Below, piece after piece: positions 34,116 through 42,123 of a stretch of DNA of 64,000 nucleotides. The DNA lies in the NCBI RefSeq assembly GCF_000177215.2, contig NZ_CM001368.1, positions 2,480,001 to 2,544,000 on the forward strand, in the 5' to 3' direction. Under the pieces are notes generated by a model, which saw only the letters and a list, made by a program, of their open reading frames with translations, searched no databases and was not told the origin of the DNA. Both the position numbers and the translations under genes were made by a program. Every line of letters begins with the position of its first letter. Positions within the stretch are counted from its first letter, which is position 1. This DNA comes from Solidesulfovibrio carbinoliphilus subsp. oakridgensis. Its GTDB lineage: Bacteria > Desulfobacterota > Desulfovibrionia > Desulfovibrionales > Desulfovibrionaceae.

Positions 34116-34892
34116 TCACAGAATGTAATACACGCTCGGCGAGGTGCCGGCGTCCGGTTTGCGGCGGAGGGTGAAGTGCTCGCGCAGGGTCTTGCGGATG
34201 TCGGACCCCTCGTCGGCCAGATCGCCGAAGACCAGCGCCCCGTCTGCCGCTTCCACGCAACGGGGCAGCTTGCCGATGGCCAGCCGTTCCGCGCAGAAGT
34301 CGCACTTCTCGACCACGCCGCGCATGCGGGTGGGATAAAGCGGATTGAAGTCGTGGATGAACGGCCGCGGGTCCTGGAAGTTGAAGCTGCGCGCGCCGTA
34401 GGGACAGCCGGCCATGCAGTACCGGCAGCCGATGCAGCGGTGGAAGTCCATCATGACGATGCCGTCCGGGCGCTGGAAGGTCGCCTGGGTCGGGCAGACC
34501 TTGACGCACATGGGGGCTTCGCAGTGGTTGCACAAAAGCGGCACCGGCAGATGCTCGATCTTTTCGGCCTGATAGTGCGGGTGCTCGTTCGGGAAGGCCT
34601 CGTCGAAGGAGGCCGACCAGAACCACTTGATCTCTTTCTTGCCCTGGATGTCGGGCACGTTGTGTTCGGTATGGCAGGCCTTGCGGCACTTGGCGATCAG
34701 CTCGGGGGTGAACTTGGCCGTGTGGACGGCCATGCCCCAGTGCTTGGCGCGCAAGCCCTCCTCGAAATTGGCCACCGTGGGCAGGGGCTCGGCAAAGGCC
34801 GGAGCGTCACCCAGGAAGCCGAGGCGAGCGGCGCCGATCCCCATGGCGGAGAGGGCGGCCAGTTTCATAAACTCTCGTCTGCTGCTCTTCAT
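34116..34892 (-). CDS. dsrO: DsrO, periplasmic Tat-exported ferredoxin subunit
   Basis: A 258-residue iron-sulfur protein. The N-terminus has a twin-arginine signal (SSRREFMKLAAL) and a hydrophobic stretch, so the folded protein is exported by Tat. Four-cysteine groups for [4Fe-4S] clusters are seen: CNHCEAPMCVKVCP, CIGCRYCMAGCPYG and CDFCAERL plus CRKAC upstream. It pairs with DsrP in the complex. The gene lies between dsrJ (42-base gap) and dsrP (8-base gap). Confidence 0.94.
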   Translation of the reverse strand: MKSSRREFMKLAALSAMGIGAARLGFLGDAPAFAEPLPTVANFEEGLRAKHWGMAVHTAKFTPELIAKCRKACHTEHNVPDIQGKKEIKWFWSASFDEAFPNEHPHYQAEKIEHLPVPLLCNHCEAPMCVKVCPTQATFQRPDGIVMMDFHRCIGCRYCMAGCPYGARSFNFQDPRPFIHDFNPLYPTRMRGVVEKCDFCAERLAIGKLPRCVEAADGALVFGDLADEGSDIRKTLREHFTLRRKPDAGTSPSVYYIL

Positions 34893-34934
34893 CGTTTGGT
34901 CCCCTTAAGTGGAGGTGTCACCGGGCGCGCCGGC

Positions 34935-35351
34935 CTAGTGTCCGCCCGTTTCGCCGGTGGCGGCGGGGGGGATGGGCGACTTCTGGTTCGGCGAGAGATT
35001 GTGGCAATCCCAGCAATAGGGGGCCACGCCTACCGTATTGTGGCAGCGGTCGCAGAACTTTTCCTTGTCCGTATGGCAGCTCATGCAGGTATTGGTCAGG
35101 CTTTTGACGAACTTCTGGCCCTTGGCGTTGACGTAGATGCGGTTGCCGTCACGCACGGCCTCGTTGCGCCATTCGTTTAGGATTTGCATGTGCTTGTCGC
35201 GCATGACCTTGGCATCCTCGATGCACTCTTTTTGATCCTTCGGCAGTTCCGGCGTGACCTCGAAGCTTTTGCCCAGGTTGTAGAGAACCGGGGTAAAAAT
35301 GAGGGCCAGGAAGAACAGAATGCCTGGAATGATGTATTTGGCATTGTACAT
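34935..35351 (-). CDS. dsrJ: DsrJ, triheme cytochrome c subunit
   Basis: A 138-residue periplasmic cytochrome anchored by one N-terminal helix (about 6-25, KYIIPGILFFLALIFTPVLY). Three heme-binding motifs are present: CMSCH, CDRCH and CWDCH. The family is known for unusual axial ligation of one heme. It begins three bases after the dsrK stop. DsrJ probably links the periplasmic cytochrome c pool to the complex. Confidence 0.95.
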   Translation of the reverse strand: MYNAKYIIPGILFFLALIFTPVLYNLGKSFEVTPELPKDQKECIEDAKVMRDKHMQILNEWRNEAVRDGNRIYVNAKGQKFVKSLTNTCMSCHTDKEKFCDRCHNTVGVAPYCWDCHNLSPNQKSPIPPAATGETGGH

Positions 35352-35354
35352 AGA

Positions 35355-36968
35355 TTATTCCTCCTCGTCCTCCATCCCCGGCAGGGGGTTTTGCCTGAGA
35401 TCGGTGGTACGCTTCTTCTCGCCGTCGAGAATGATCGCGTTGCCCACCAACTCATGCACGCCGGAGACGCCGACACCAGGGGCCCAATAGTCGCACAGCG
35501 GCGGCAGGGTGGCGCGGTCGATGGCGCAGATGCAGGCCAGGTTGTTGACGCCGTGGCGATCGCGCACATACTTGACCGCATTGCCCCGGGGCAGGCCGCC
35601 GCGCAGGCGCGTCTCGGTGAATTCCTCGTTGTTGAGGCCGGCGCCGCCGCCGCAGCAGAAGGTCTGCTCGCGGATGGTGTTCTCCGGCATTTCGTAGAAC
35701 TGGCGGCAGACGTTTTTGAGGATGTAGCGCGGCTCCTCGAGCAGGCCCATGCCGCGGGCCGTGTTGCAGGAGTCGTGGTAGGTGGTGACGAAGTTGTCGT
35801 TGCGCGAGGGGTCGAGCTTGATCTTGTTGTTCTTGATCAGGTCGGCGGTGAACTCGCAGATGTGGAGCATCTTGGTGCCGGCGGCGGCGTCGAACCTGGT
35901 GCCGGTGATGGGCGAAACCGGGGTCTCCAGGAAGTCCGCCGGTCCGTTCATGGTCAGCATGTACTGGTTGATGACGCGCCACATGTGGCCGCACTCGCCG
36001 CCAAGGATCCACTTGACACCCAGGCGCTTGGCCTCGGCGTACATCTTGGCGTTGAGCTTTTTCATCATCTTGTCCGAGGTGAAAAGGCCGAAGTTGCCGC
36101 CCTCGGACGCGTAGGTGCTCCAGGTGTAGTCGAGGCCCAGATGCTCGAAGAGGATCAGGTACCCCATGTACGTGTAGATGCCCGGGTCGGCGAAGATGTC
36201 GCCCGAGGGGGTGATAAAAAGGATCTCGCAGCCTTTCTTGTTGACATTGGGCCGGATGCGCTTGCCCGTGATCTCCTCGATGTCGTCGAGGAGGAAGTCC
36301 ATCATGTCCTTGTAGGCGTGGGGCTGGATGCCGAGGTGGTTGCCGGTGCGGTTGCAGTTGGCGGCCGGCTCGAGGATCCAGTTGATGTTGCAGCCGAGCT
36401 CATGGAGCAGCTCGCGGGCCATCATGGTGATTTCCGCGGTGTCGATGCCGTAGGGGCAGAACAGCGAGCACCGCCGGCATTCCGTGCACTGGTAGAAGTA
36501 CATGAACCATTCTTTGACCACATCCTCTTCGAGCTTGCGGGCTCCGGCCAGCTTGCCGAGGATCTTGGCCGCGCCGCCGAACTCGCCCCGGTAGATGGAG
36601 CGCAGCAGTTCGGCGCGAAGCACGGGCATGTTCTTCGGATCGCCGCCGCCGATGAAGAAGTGGCACTTGTCGGCGCAGGCGCCGCAACGGACGCAGATGT
36701 CCATGAAGACCTTGAACGAGCGGTACTTCTTGAGCTTCTCGCGGAACTTCTCCATGACGATGCGCTTCCAGTCGGGCGGAAGCTGCCAGTCGTCGTCGGT
36801 CGGCGACCAGACGCGGGGATTGGGCATGCCGAGGTACTTCAGGATGTCGGGCTTGGCCGGATAGCTGAAGTTGCCCGGACGAAACGGCGTCTTGGTGTCC
36901 ATCCACGACTTGACCGGCGTGGAGTAGTTGATCTTGATAAGTTCTTCCGGTGGCGGATACTTGGCCAT
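35355..36968 (-). CDS. dsrK: DsrK, HdrD-like iron-sulfur catalytic subunit
   Basis: A 537-residue cytoplasmic subunit related to heterodisulfide reductase HdrD. Two ferredoxin-type clusters are bound by CVRCGACADKCHF and CTECRRCSLFCPYG. Two CCG-type domains are present (YHDSCNTARGMG and QTFCCGGGAGLNNEE), where a noncubane [4Fe-4S] cluster is expected to act on a disulfide; the proposed partner is DsrC trisulfide. dsrM is 45 bases upstream and dsrJ three bases downstream. Confidence 0.95.
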   Translation of the reverse strand: MAKYPPPEELIKINYSTPVKSWMDTKTPFRPGNFSYPAKPDILKYLGMPNPRVWSPTDDDWQLPPDWKRIVMEKFREKLKKYRSFKVFMDICVRCGACADKCHFFIGGGDPKNMPVLRAELLRSIYRGEFGGAAKILGKLAGARKLEEDVVKEWFMYFYQCTECRRCSLFCPYGIDTAEITMMARELLHELGCNINWILEPAANCNRTGNHLGIQPHAYKDMMDFLLDDIEEITGKRIRPNVNKKGCEILFITPSGDIFADPGIYTYMGYLILFEHLGLDYTWSTYASEGGNFGLFTSDKMMKKLNAKMYAEAKRLGVKWILGGECGHMWRVINQYMLTMNGPADFLETPVSPITGTRFDAAAGTKMLHICEFTADLIKNNKIKLDPSRNDNFVTTYHDSCNTARGMGLLEEPRYILKNVCRQFYEMPENTIREQTFCCGGGAGLNNEEFTETRLRGGLPRGNAVKYVRDRHGVNNLACICAIDRATLPPLCDYWAPGVGVSGVHELVGNAIILDGEKKRTTDLRQNPLPGMEDEEE

Positions 36969-37013
36969 GTTCGCTCCTCACTTCTCTCCAGAATAATGGG
37001 TTCGGGCCCGCGT

Positions 37014-38015
37014 CTAGGCCTCTTTGTCCACGGGGAGTCCGACTTCGATCATCTTCTCGCGGTAGTCGTCCTCGTAAGCCTCGTAGGAATGCGGCTTGAT
37101 GGTCGGATCGTTCCAGGGGTTCACCCACATGGCCCGGCGGCTCATGTTGGGCAGCACCCGGGTGGGGGAGAGGAAAACGCCGCCCATGTGCATGAGCTTG
37201 GAAAAGGGAAAATAGACGAACAGGGCGCACACCAGGGTCAGGTGGGCGTAGACCGAGGGGTCGATGGGATTTTTCGGCATGGCCGGGTGCAGGGTGACGA
37301 GCCCCATGGCCAGTTCCTTGACCGCGATGACGTCGACCTTGACCACGTAGCGCATCCAGACGCCGGTCAGCACGATGCCAAGGAGCAGGAAAAGCGGGAA
37401 GTGGTCCTGCATGAGCGAGATGTAGCGGGTTTTGCCGTCAAAGACCCGCCGGGCCAGCAGGAACAGCAGGCCGACCAGGATGAGCGCGTCGGTCTGGTAC
37501 ATGACCGGCAGGCCGATCTGCAAAATGGAGTCGAAAAACTCGGCGATGCCGATGGGACGGGGCACCGGGGCCATGAAAAAGCGCAGGTGCCGCAAGAGGA
37601 TCACCAGGAAGCAGTAGTGGAAGACGAGGGCGAAGAGCCACAGGGACTTTTCCGAGCTGTAGCCGACCTTGGGGCCGTCCTGCTGCAGCTTCACCGTGGT
37701 GTTGCGGAAAAGCGACCGGAAGGTCAGCACCTCGAACACCATGCGCATGAACACGCCGAACTTGGTGGACGGGTTGTCCCAGGGGTTGCACTTGATCCAG
37801 GGCAGCGATTTCTGCTGACCGGCTGTGGTGGGGATGCAGAACGGGACCGGGATCTTGGCCCACTCCACGATGCGCGAGACGAATCCCACCATGAAGATGA
37901 TGATCGCGATGTACGGGAGGACGATCCCGAACAGCGCACCCATCCCCATCCCGGCGCCCAGCCACGGGATGACGATGAGCGCCAATACCACGAGAAAGGA
38001 ATAAAACGCTGCCAT
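37014..38015 (-). CDS. dsrM: DsrM, diheme cytochrome b (HdrE/NarI-like) subunit
   Basis: A 333-residue membrane protein with about six helices related to NarI and HdrE. It is expected to carry two b hemes and take electrons from menaquinol for DsrK. Conserved His positions lie in VFHYCFLVILLRHLRFF and VYAHLTLVCALFVYFPFSKLMH. It is the first dsr gene of the operon and follows the RsbRD-like gene by 38 bases on the same strand. Confidence 0.94.
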   Translation of the reverse strand: MAAFYSFLVVLALIVIPWLGAGMGMGALFGIVLPYIAIIIFMVGFVSRIVEWAKIPVPFCIPTTAGQQKSLPWIKCNPWDNPSTKFGVFMRMVFEVLTFRSLFRNTTVKLQQDGPKVGYSSEKSLWLFALVFHYCFLVILLRHLRFFMAPVPRPIGIAEFFDSILQIGLPVMYQTDALILVGLLFLLARRVFDGKTRYISLMQDHFPLFLLLGIVLTGVWMRYVVKVDVIAVKELAMGLVTLHPAMPKNPIDPSVYAHLTLVCALFVYFPFSKLMHMGGVFLSPTRVLPNMSRRAMWVNPWNDPTIKPHSYEAYEDDYREKMIEVGLPVDKEA

Positions 38016-38053
38016 GTACCCTCACCTCGTTAAAGGTTTGCCCGAAACGCGCC

Positions 38054-38593
38054 TCACGGTTCCTCTCCCTCGTCGGAGAAGTCGCAGACGATATTGGCCC
38101 GTTTGAGGAGCCTGTCGTACTGTTTCTTGATCTGGTTGATCCGCAGTTCGGAAATCTTCTCGCGGCACTGGCAGTAGATGTCCAAGGAAAGCAGGGCCAG
38201 GACGTCGATGGCCGATTCCAGGGCGAGCAGTTCGACAAAAAGGTTGTGTTCGGTGACTTGCGGCCAGAGCGTTTCGCGCACGGCCTTTTTGAGCAGGAAC
38301 ACGAAGGCCGTGGCCTGGGACGGGGTGAAATCCTGCACCGCCCGGACCCGGACGATCTCGTCGAGGAGAGGCGTGAAGACGGCCGGGTCGGGCATGGGCC
38401 CGCTGGCGGCCAGCCCGAGCACGATCCCCCGCATGCCGGCCTCGAATTTGTGGCGCACCGGATTGGCAAAAGGATCTTCCCTTTTCTTCCAAAGCACCGC
38501 AGTATTTTCGGCATAGGTATCCATGACCAGTTCAAACCACCGGTCCAGGACGGCCTTTTGCTCCAAAACCAAAAAATCCACCAATTTCAGCAT
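38054..38593 (-). CDS. RsbRD N-terminal-domain-like protein upstream of dsrM
   Basis: A 179-residue soluble helical protein resembling the N-terminal sensory domain of RsbT co-antagonists (RsbRD_N type), starting MLKLVDFLVLEQKAVLDRWFELVMDTY. It has no STAS domain. Cysteines in DIYCQCREKISELR and RANIVCDFSDEGEEP may matter for redox or metal sensing. It shares direction and probably transcript with dsrMKJOP (38-base gap), so a sensing or assembly role for that complex is inferred from position only. Confidence 0.72.
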   Translation of the reverse strand: MLKLVDFLVLEQKAVLDRWFELVMDTYAENTAVLWKKREDPFANPVRHKFEAGMRGIVLGLAASGPMPDPAVFTPLLDEIVRVRAVQDFTPSQATAFVFLLKKAVRETLWPQVTEHNLFVELLALESAIDVLALLSLDIYCQCREKISELRINQIKKQYDRLLKRANIVCDFSDEGEEP

Positions 38594-38632
38594 GGAAATG
38601 TCCCTTTCTTCACAAACCCTAAACAGGCTGAT

Positions 38633-38660
38633 TCCTTATCAGAAAAGCACAAATTGTAAA
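38633..38660 (-). promoter_or_regulatory. Candidate promoter of the RsbRD-like/dsrMKJOP operon
   Basis: On the minus strand, -35 TTTACA (38660-38655), a 16-base spacer and -10 TAAGGA (38638-38633), 40 bases before the start codon. A TTCACAA half-site at 38609-38615 lies between this and the gene. The assignment is tentative. Confidence 0.35.
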
Positions 38661-38758
38661 GACGGGAAATCCGGCGGCCGGTTCCTCCAACCCCATGAAA
38701 TCCCACTCCTTGCCTGGCGAACCGGAAATTTGCTAGACACCGGAAAAAGAGGCGGCTC

Positions 38759-39280
38759 ATGGAACCTTCAGCCAAGCAAGTGGAGATTTTGCGCGCCGCG
38801 GCCGCCTTTGCCACGGTCGCACGCTACCACGGGACCTTGCCGCGGCGGCAGGCCCTGCATTACGCGAAGGACGATCTGGCAGGCCTTGAGGATGCCGGAT
38901 TTTTGGAGCGGGTCAAGCTTTCTTTCCCCTGCGGCAAGGACGTGGCCGGCTGGCGGCTGACCGATGCCGGCAGGCGCGCCCTGCCCGGCCTGGACCCGGC
39001 CGAGGGCCTGGAACTCGAACCCGAGCATCTGCGGATTCTAAACGATGTCTACCATTCTTCGCGCCTGAGCGCCCACCGGGGCATGATGCCAAAGGCCCTG
39101 GCCAGGCAGTTCGACGACGACGACCTGGACGATCTTTTCACCCACGGCTACCTGCTGCGCATCCGGATCAAAGGCGCGGGCAAGGCCAAGGGCTGGATCG
39201 TTTCGAGCAAGGGGCTTTCGGCCCTGCGCCGGGCGGCGGCAAAGCCGGAGGCGTGCGTTGCCTCGCCCGACGGGCCGTAA
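38759..39280 (+). CDS. Protein with two tandem winged-helix-like domains
   Basis: A 173-residue protein made of two related halves. Each has a short helical lead, an L...DL..L...G[FY]L.R....... segment, and a strand ending W......[GL]..AL: HGTLPRRQALHYAKDDLAGL to GWRLTDAGRRAL, and HRGMMPKALARQFDDDDLDDL to GWIVSSKGLSAL. This is the pattern of a duplicated winged helix, so DNA binding is plausible but unproven. It is divergent from the dsrMKJOP operon and shares its 165-base upstream region. AGAGG precedes the ATG; a -35 TTGCCT / -10 TAGACA pair with an 18-base gap lies upstream. Confidence 0.65.
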   Translation: MEPSAKQVEILRAAAAFATVARYHGTLPRRQALHYAKDDLAGLEDAGFLERVKLSFPCGKDVAGWRLTDAGRRALPGLDPAEGLELEPEHLRILNDVYHSSRLSAHRGMMPKALARQFDDDDLDDLFTHGYLLRIRIKGAGKAKGWIVSSKGLSALRRAAAKPEACVASPDGP

Positions 39281-39422
39281 ACCGGCCGGCCCTGCCCCCT
39301 TGCCGTCCCGGAGCCGGCCTCGTGCCGCACCCTTAAAACACGTCGGCATTTTTAGGATAAAAGCCAATTCTATCCGTGCGTTGCATTAAAAACGCCCCTG
39401 CCAGGACATCGAGGACACGGCC

Positions 39423-39938
39423 CTAGAGCCCGTTTGGCCCGTTCCCCCCGTCCGGGTGGGCGGCCAGGGCCAGGACGCCGGCCATGGCCTCGCGCACGGA
39501 CTGGCGCTTGATGGCCAGCCGGTCGCCCGCGAAGGTGAACCGCTTGACCTCCACCGCCTCCGGACTTTCCCAGGCCATCCAGACCGTGCCCACGGGCTTC
39601 TGGGGCGTGCCGCCCCCCGGTCCGGCGATGCCGCTGACCGCCACCGCGATGTCGGCCCGAAGGACCCCCCGGGCGCCCCGGGCCATGGCCAGGGCCGCCT
39701 CCCGGCTGACCGCGCCCTTGGTGTCGAGAACCGTTTGGGATACGCCGAGCACGTCGCGCTTGATCTCGTTGGCGTAGGCCACGACCGAACCGAAGAACCA
39801 GTCCGAGGCCCCGGCCCCGTCGGTCAGGACGCTGGCCAAGAGGCCGCCGGTGCACGATTCGGCGCAGGCAAGCCTCCAGCCCCTGGCCCGGAGCGCCGCG
39901 CCGAGCCGTTCCGTCAACGCTGCAAAACCGTCTTCCAC
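39423..39938 (-). CDS. pncC: CinA C-terminal family, nicotinamide-nucleotide amidase
   Basis: A 171-residue CinA/PncC-type enzyme that deamidates NMN to NaMN in the NAD salvage cycle. Motifs are [18 protein letters not shown], the [16 protein letters not shown] block, [20 protein letters not shown] and KRQSVREAM near the C-terminus. It is the stand-alone amidase form without the N-terminal COG1058 domain. GTG 39938 has AAAGGAGGGAG directly upstream and is clearly the start, despite a much longer open frame behind it. Confidence 0.88.
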   Translation of the reverse strand: MEDGFAALTERLGAALRARGWRLACAESCTGGLLASVLTDGAGASDWFFGSVVAYANEIKRDVLGVSQTVLDTKGAVSREAALAMARGARGVLRADIAVAVSGIAGPGGGTPQKPVGTVWMAWESPEAVEVKRFTFAGDRLAIKRQSVREAMAGVLALAAHPDGGNGPNGL

Positions 39939-40370
39939 CTGCTCCCTCCTTTCGCTCCCGCATTCCGACCGCCGCGTCCCTCGGGCCGGGCCGCCCGCCC
40001 CCCGGGCCTCCCTGTCCGGACCTTTCCGCCGCCGTCCCCTGGCCCCGGACTGGTCCGGCCGGCCCCGGCCCCGATCCGCCAGGCCCCGGACCGGCCTCGC
40101 GGCCGCCAACCGTGCTCCGGTGCCGCCGAAGACGGACTCCGACCCATTGCAGGCATTACCCAAGGCAAGACCTGCGTCAAGTTCCGGATGGATAAGAGGG
40201 ATTCGGCCGGGCCGCAAGCCCGGCGTCCGTCGCCGTCCCCCTCCGGGCGGCCGACAGGCCGGGCGGCCCGGTTTTCCCGCCCGCGGCCTCGGTCGGCGCC
40301 GCCTGGACTTGACGCGGCAAACGGGCCCCGCGTACATGCCTTGGCGACGGAAAAGACCAAGGAGCCAGTC
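39939..40370. other. Gap between divergent cinA and serS, no gene
   Basis: About 430 bases of very GC-rich sequence with a less GC-rich patch near 40140-40200. Long open frames cross it on both strands but have Arg/Pro/Gly-rich composition and no ribosome sites. No tRNA, T-box or riboswitch pattern was recognised; it may hold the serS leader. Confidence 0.5.
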
Positions 40371-41678
40371 ATGTTGGATATGAAATTTTTGCGCCAGAAT
40401 CCGCAGGCCGTGGCCGACGGCCTGGCCCGGCGGCGCTTTCCCTTTGACCTCGACGCCTTTCTGGCCTTGGAGGAACGCCGCCGCGAAACCATCACCGAGG
40501 TCGAGCGCAAAAAAGGCCAGCGCAACGCCGCCTCGGCCGAGGTGGCGAAAATAAAGCGCCAGGGCGGCGACGCCGCCCACGTCCTGGCCGGACTCGGCGC
40601 CCTTTCCGAAGACATCAAGGCCCTGGACGAAAAGACCCGGGACGTGGACGCGGCCGTGACCGAGCTGCTCCTTGGCGTGCCGAACATCCCCCACGCCACC
40701 ACCCCGGACGGGGCCAATGAAAACGACAACGTGGAGATCCGCCGGGTCGGCGTGCCCCGCGCCCTCGATTTCCCGGCCATGGAACACCAGGACGTGGGCA
40801 CGGGCCTTGGCGGCCTCGACTTCGAGCGGGCGGCCAAACTGTCCGGGGCGCGGTTCGTGGTCCTGCGCGGCGGCCTGGCCCGGCTGGAGCGGGCCCTCGC
40901 CGCCTTCATGCTCGACACCCACACCCTGGGCCACGGCTACACCGAGGTGGCCACCCCCTACATCGTCAACGCCGAGAGCCTGACCGGCACGGGCCAGCTG
41001 CCCAAATTCGCCGAGGACCTCTTCAAGCTCGACGGCCAGGCCGCCTACCTCATCCCCACGGCCGAGGTGCCGGTGACCAACCTCCACCGGGGCGAGGTCC
41101 TGCCCGAGGCGGCCCTGCCCTTGGCCTACACCTGCCACACCCAGTGCTTCCGGTCCGAGGCCGGGTCCTACGGCAAGGACACCAAGGGGCTCATCCGCCT
41201 GCACCAGTTCGGCAAGGTGGAACTCGTCCGCCTCGTCCACCCGGACACCTCCTACCAGGAGCTCGAAGTCCTGACCGGCCACGCCGAGGCCATTCTCCAG
41301 GCCCTCGGCCTGCCCTACCGGGTGGTGGCCCTTTGCGCCGGGGACCTCGGCTTTTCCTCGGCCAAGACCTACGACCTGGAGGTCTGGCTGCCCGGACAGG
41401 ACAAGTACCGGGAGATCTCCTCGTGCTCCAATTTCGAGGATTTCCAGGCCCGGCGGGCCGACATCCGGTTCAAGCCCGAAGGCGGCAAAAAAACGGCCCT
41501 CGTGCACACGCTAAACGGCTCCGGCCTGGCCATCGGCCGGACCATGGCCGCGATCCTCGAAAACTACGTGCGCAAGGACGGCTCGGTCGTCGTGCCGCCG
41601 GTCCTTGTGCCCTTCATGGGCGGGACCGAAGTCCTCGAACCCGAGGGGCCCGGGAGGCCCGAGAGGAAAGGCGCATGA
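40371..41678 (+). CDS. serS: Seryl-tRNA synthetase
   Basis: A 435-residue class II synthetase that charges tRNA-Ser. The N-terminal coiled-coil arm (about 25-110, [20 protein letters not shown]) binds the long variable arm. Catalytic motif 2 is [20 protein letters not shown], and motif 3 is [35 protein letters not shown] is the SerS-specific TxE motif. CAAGGAGCC precedes the ATG. The stop overlaps the next start (ATGA), so the small membrane protein gene is co-translated. Confidence 0.95.
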   Translation: MLDMKFLRQNPQAVADGLARRRFPFDLDAFLALEERRRETITEVERKKGQRNAASAEVAKIKRQGGDAAHVLAGLGALSEDIKALDEKTRDVDAAVTELLLGVPNIPHATTPDGANENDNVEIRRVGVPRALDFPAMEHQDVGTGLGGLDFERAAKLSGARFVVLRGGLARLERALAAFMLDTHTLGHGYTEVATPYIVNAESLTGTGQLPKFAEDLFKLDGQAAYLIPTAEVPVTNLHRGEVLPEAALPLAYTCHTQCFRSEAGSYGKDTKGLIRLHQFGKVELVRLVHPDTSYQELEVLTGHAEAILQALGLPYRVVALCAGDLGFSSAKTYDLEVWLPGQDKYREISSCSNFEDFQARRADIRFKPEGGKKTALVHTLNGSGLAIGRTMAAILENYVRKDGSVVVPPVLVPFMGGTEVLEPEGPGRPERKGA

Positions 41679-41860
41679 ACGAAACCAATCGGCAGGAATT
41701 CAAGGAAGCCCTCAAGCGGGGGCTTCTGATCGGCGGGGCGGTCGGGGTCCTCGGCGGCCTCTTTTTCATGGACATCCGCCGGGGGCTCGTCCTCGGCCTG
41801 GTCGGCGGCTTCTTCGCGGTCCTCACCCGCCGGGCCATCGACAAGCGCAAGAAGCGCTAG
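41675..41860 (+). CDS. Small membrane protein
   Basis: A 61-residue protein with two hydrophobic stretches separated by a short polar turn: [16 protein letters not shown] and [19 protein letters not shown], and a basic C-terminus (DKRKKR). It looks like a helical hairpin in the inner membrane. The start overlaps the serS stop by four bases. No family recognised. Confidence 0.65.
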   Translation: MNETNRQEFKEALKRGLLIGGAVGVLGGLFFMDIRRGLVLGLVGGFFAVLTRRAIDKRKKR

Positions 41861-41887
41861 GCGGCAACGGAGACGGGGGAGAAGAGG

Positions 41888-42022
41888 GAAGATGCCTCCG
41901 GCGGCCGGGAGGGGGTCACCCCCTCCCGGACCCACCCGAACGGGGCCGAAGCTCCCCGCGCCCCAGGCGAAGCCGGCCAAAAGTTTTTGGGAAGGGTTCC
42001 CCCGGCCGCCGGAGGCGTCTTC
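41888..42022 (-). repeat. Intergenic palindromic element, reversed orientation (135 bp)
   Basis: Both terminal repeats are present (GATGCCTCCGGCGGCCGG and CCGGCCGCCGGAGGCGTCTT), but the inner blocks are in reverse order: the GGGAGGGGGT hairpin and GGACCCACCCGAA come first, then GCCAAAAGTTTTTGGG. The GGGGGAACCC hairpin arm is half deleted. It lies between the convergent serS unit and the tolC-like gene. Confidence 0.75.
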
Positions 42023-42066
42023 CTTCCCCGGCGGGGTTCGGGGCGGAGCCCCGATTCTCAGACCAT

Positions 42067-42096
42067 AAAAAAGCCCGGGCATGCCCGGGCTTTTTT
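42067..42096. terminator. Bidirectional intrinsic terminator
   Basis: A 30-base perfect palindrome: six A, GCCCGGGCATGCCCGGGC, six T. It separates the convergent serS unit and tolC-like gene and has tracts for termination in both directions. Confidence 0.85.
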
Positions 42097-42123
42097 CGTG
42101 GCCGCGCGGGGGCGGGCCTGGAG

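Noticed and set aside
39850-40383. 177-residue frame upstream of serS
   Set aside because: Arg/Pro/Ser-rich with no ribosome site, crossing the cinA start and a non-coding gap.
39423-41507. 694-residue frame that includes CinA and runs on opposite serS
   Set aside because: Only the last 171 residues are CinA. The GTG at 39938 has a strong ribosome site, and the upstream part is antisense to serS.
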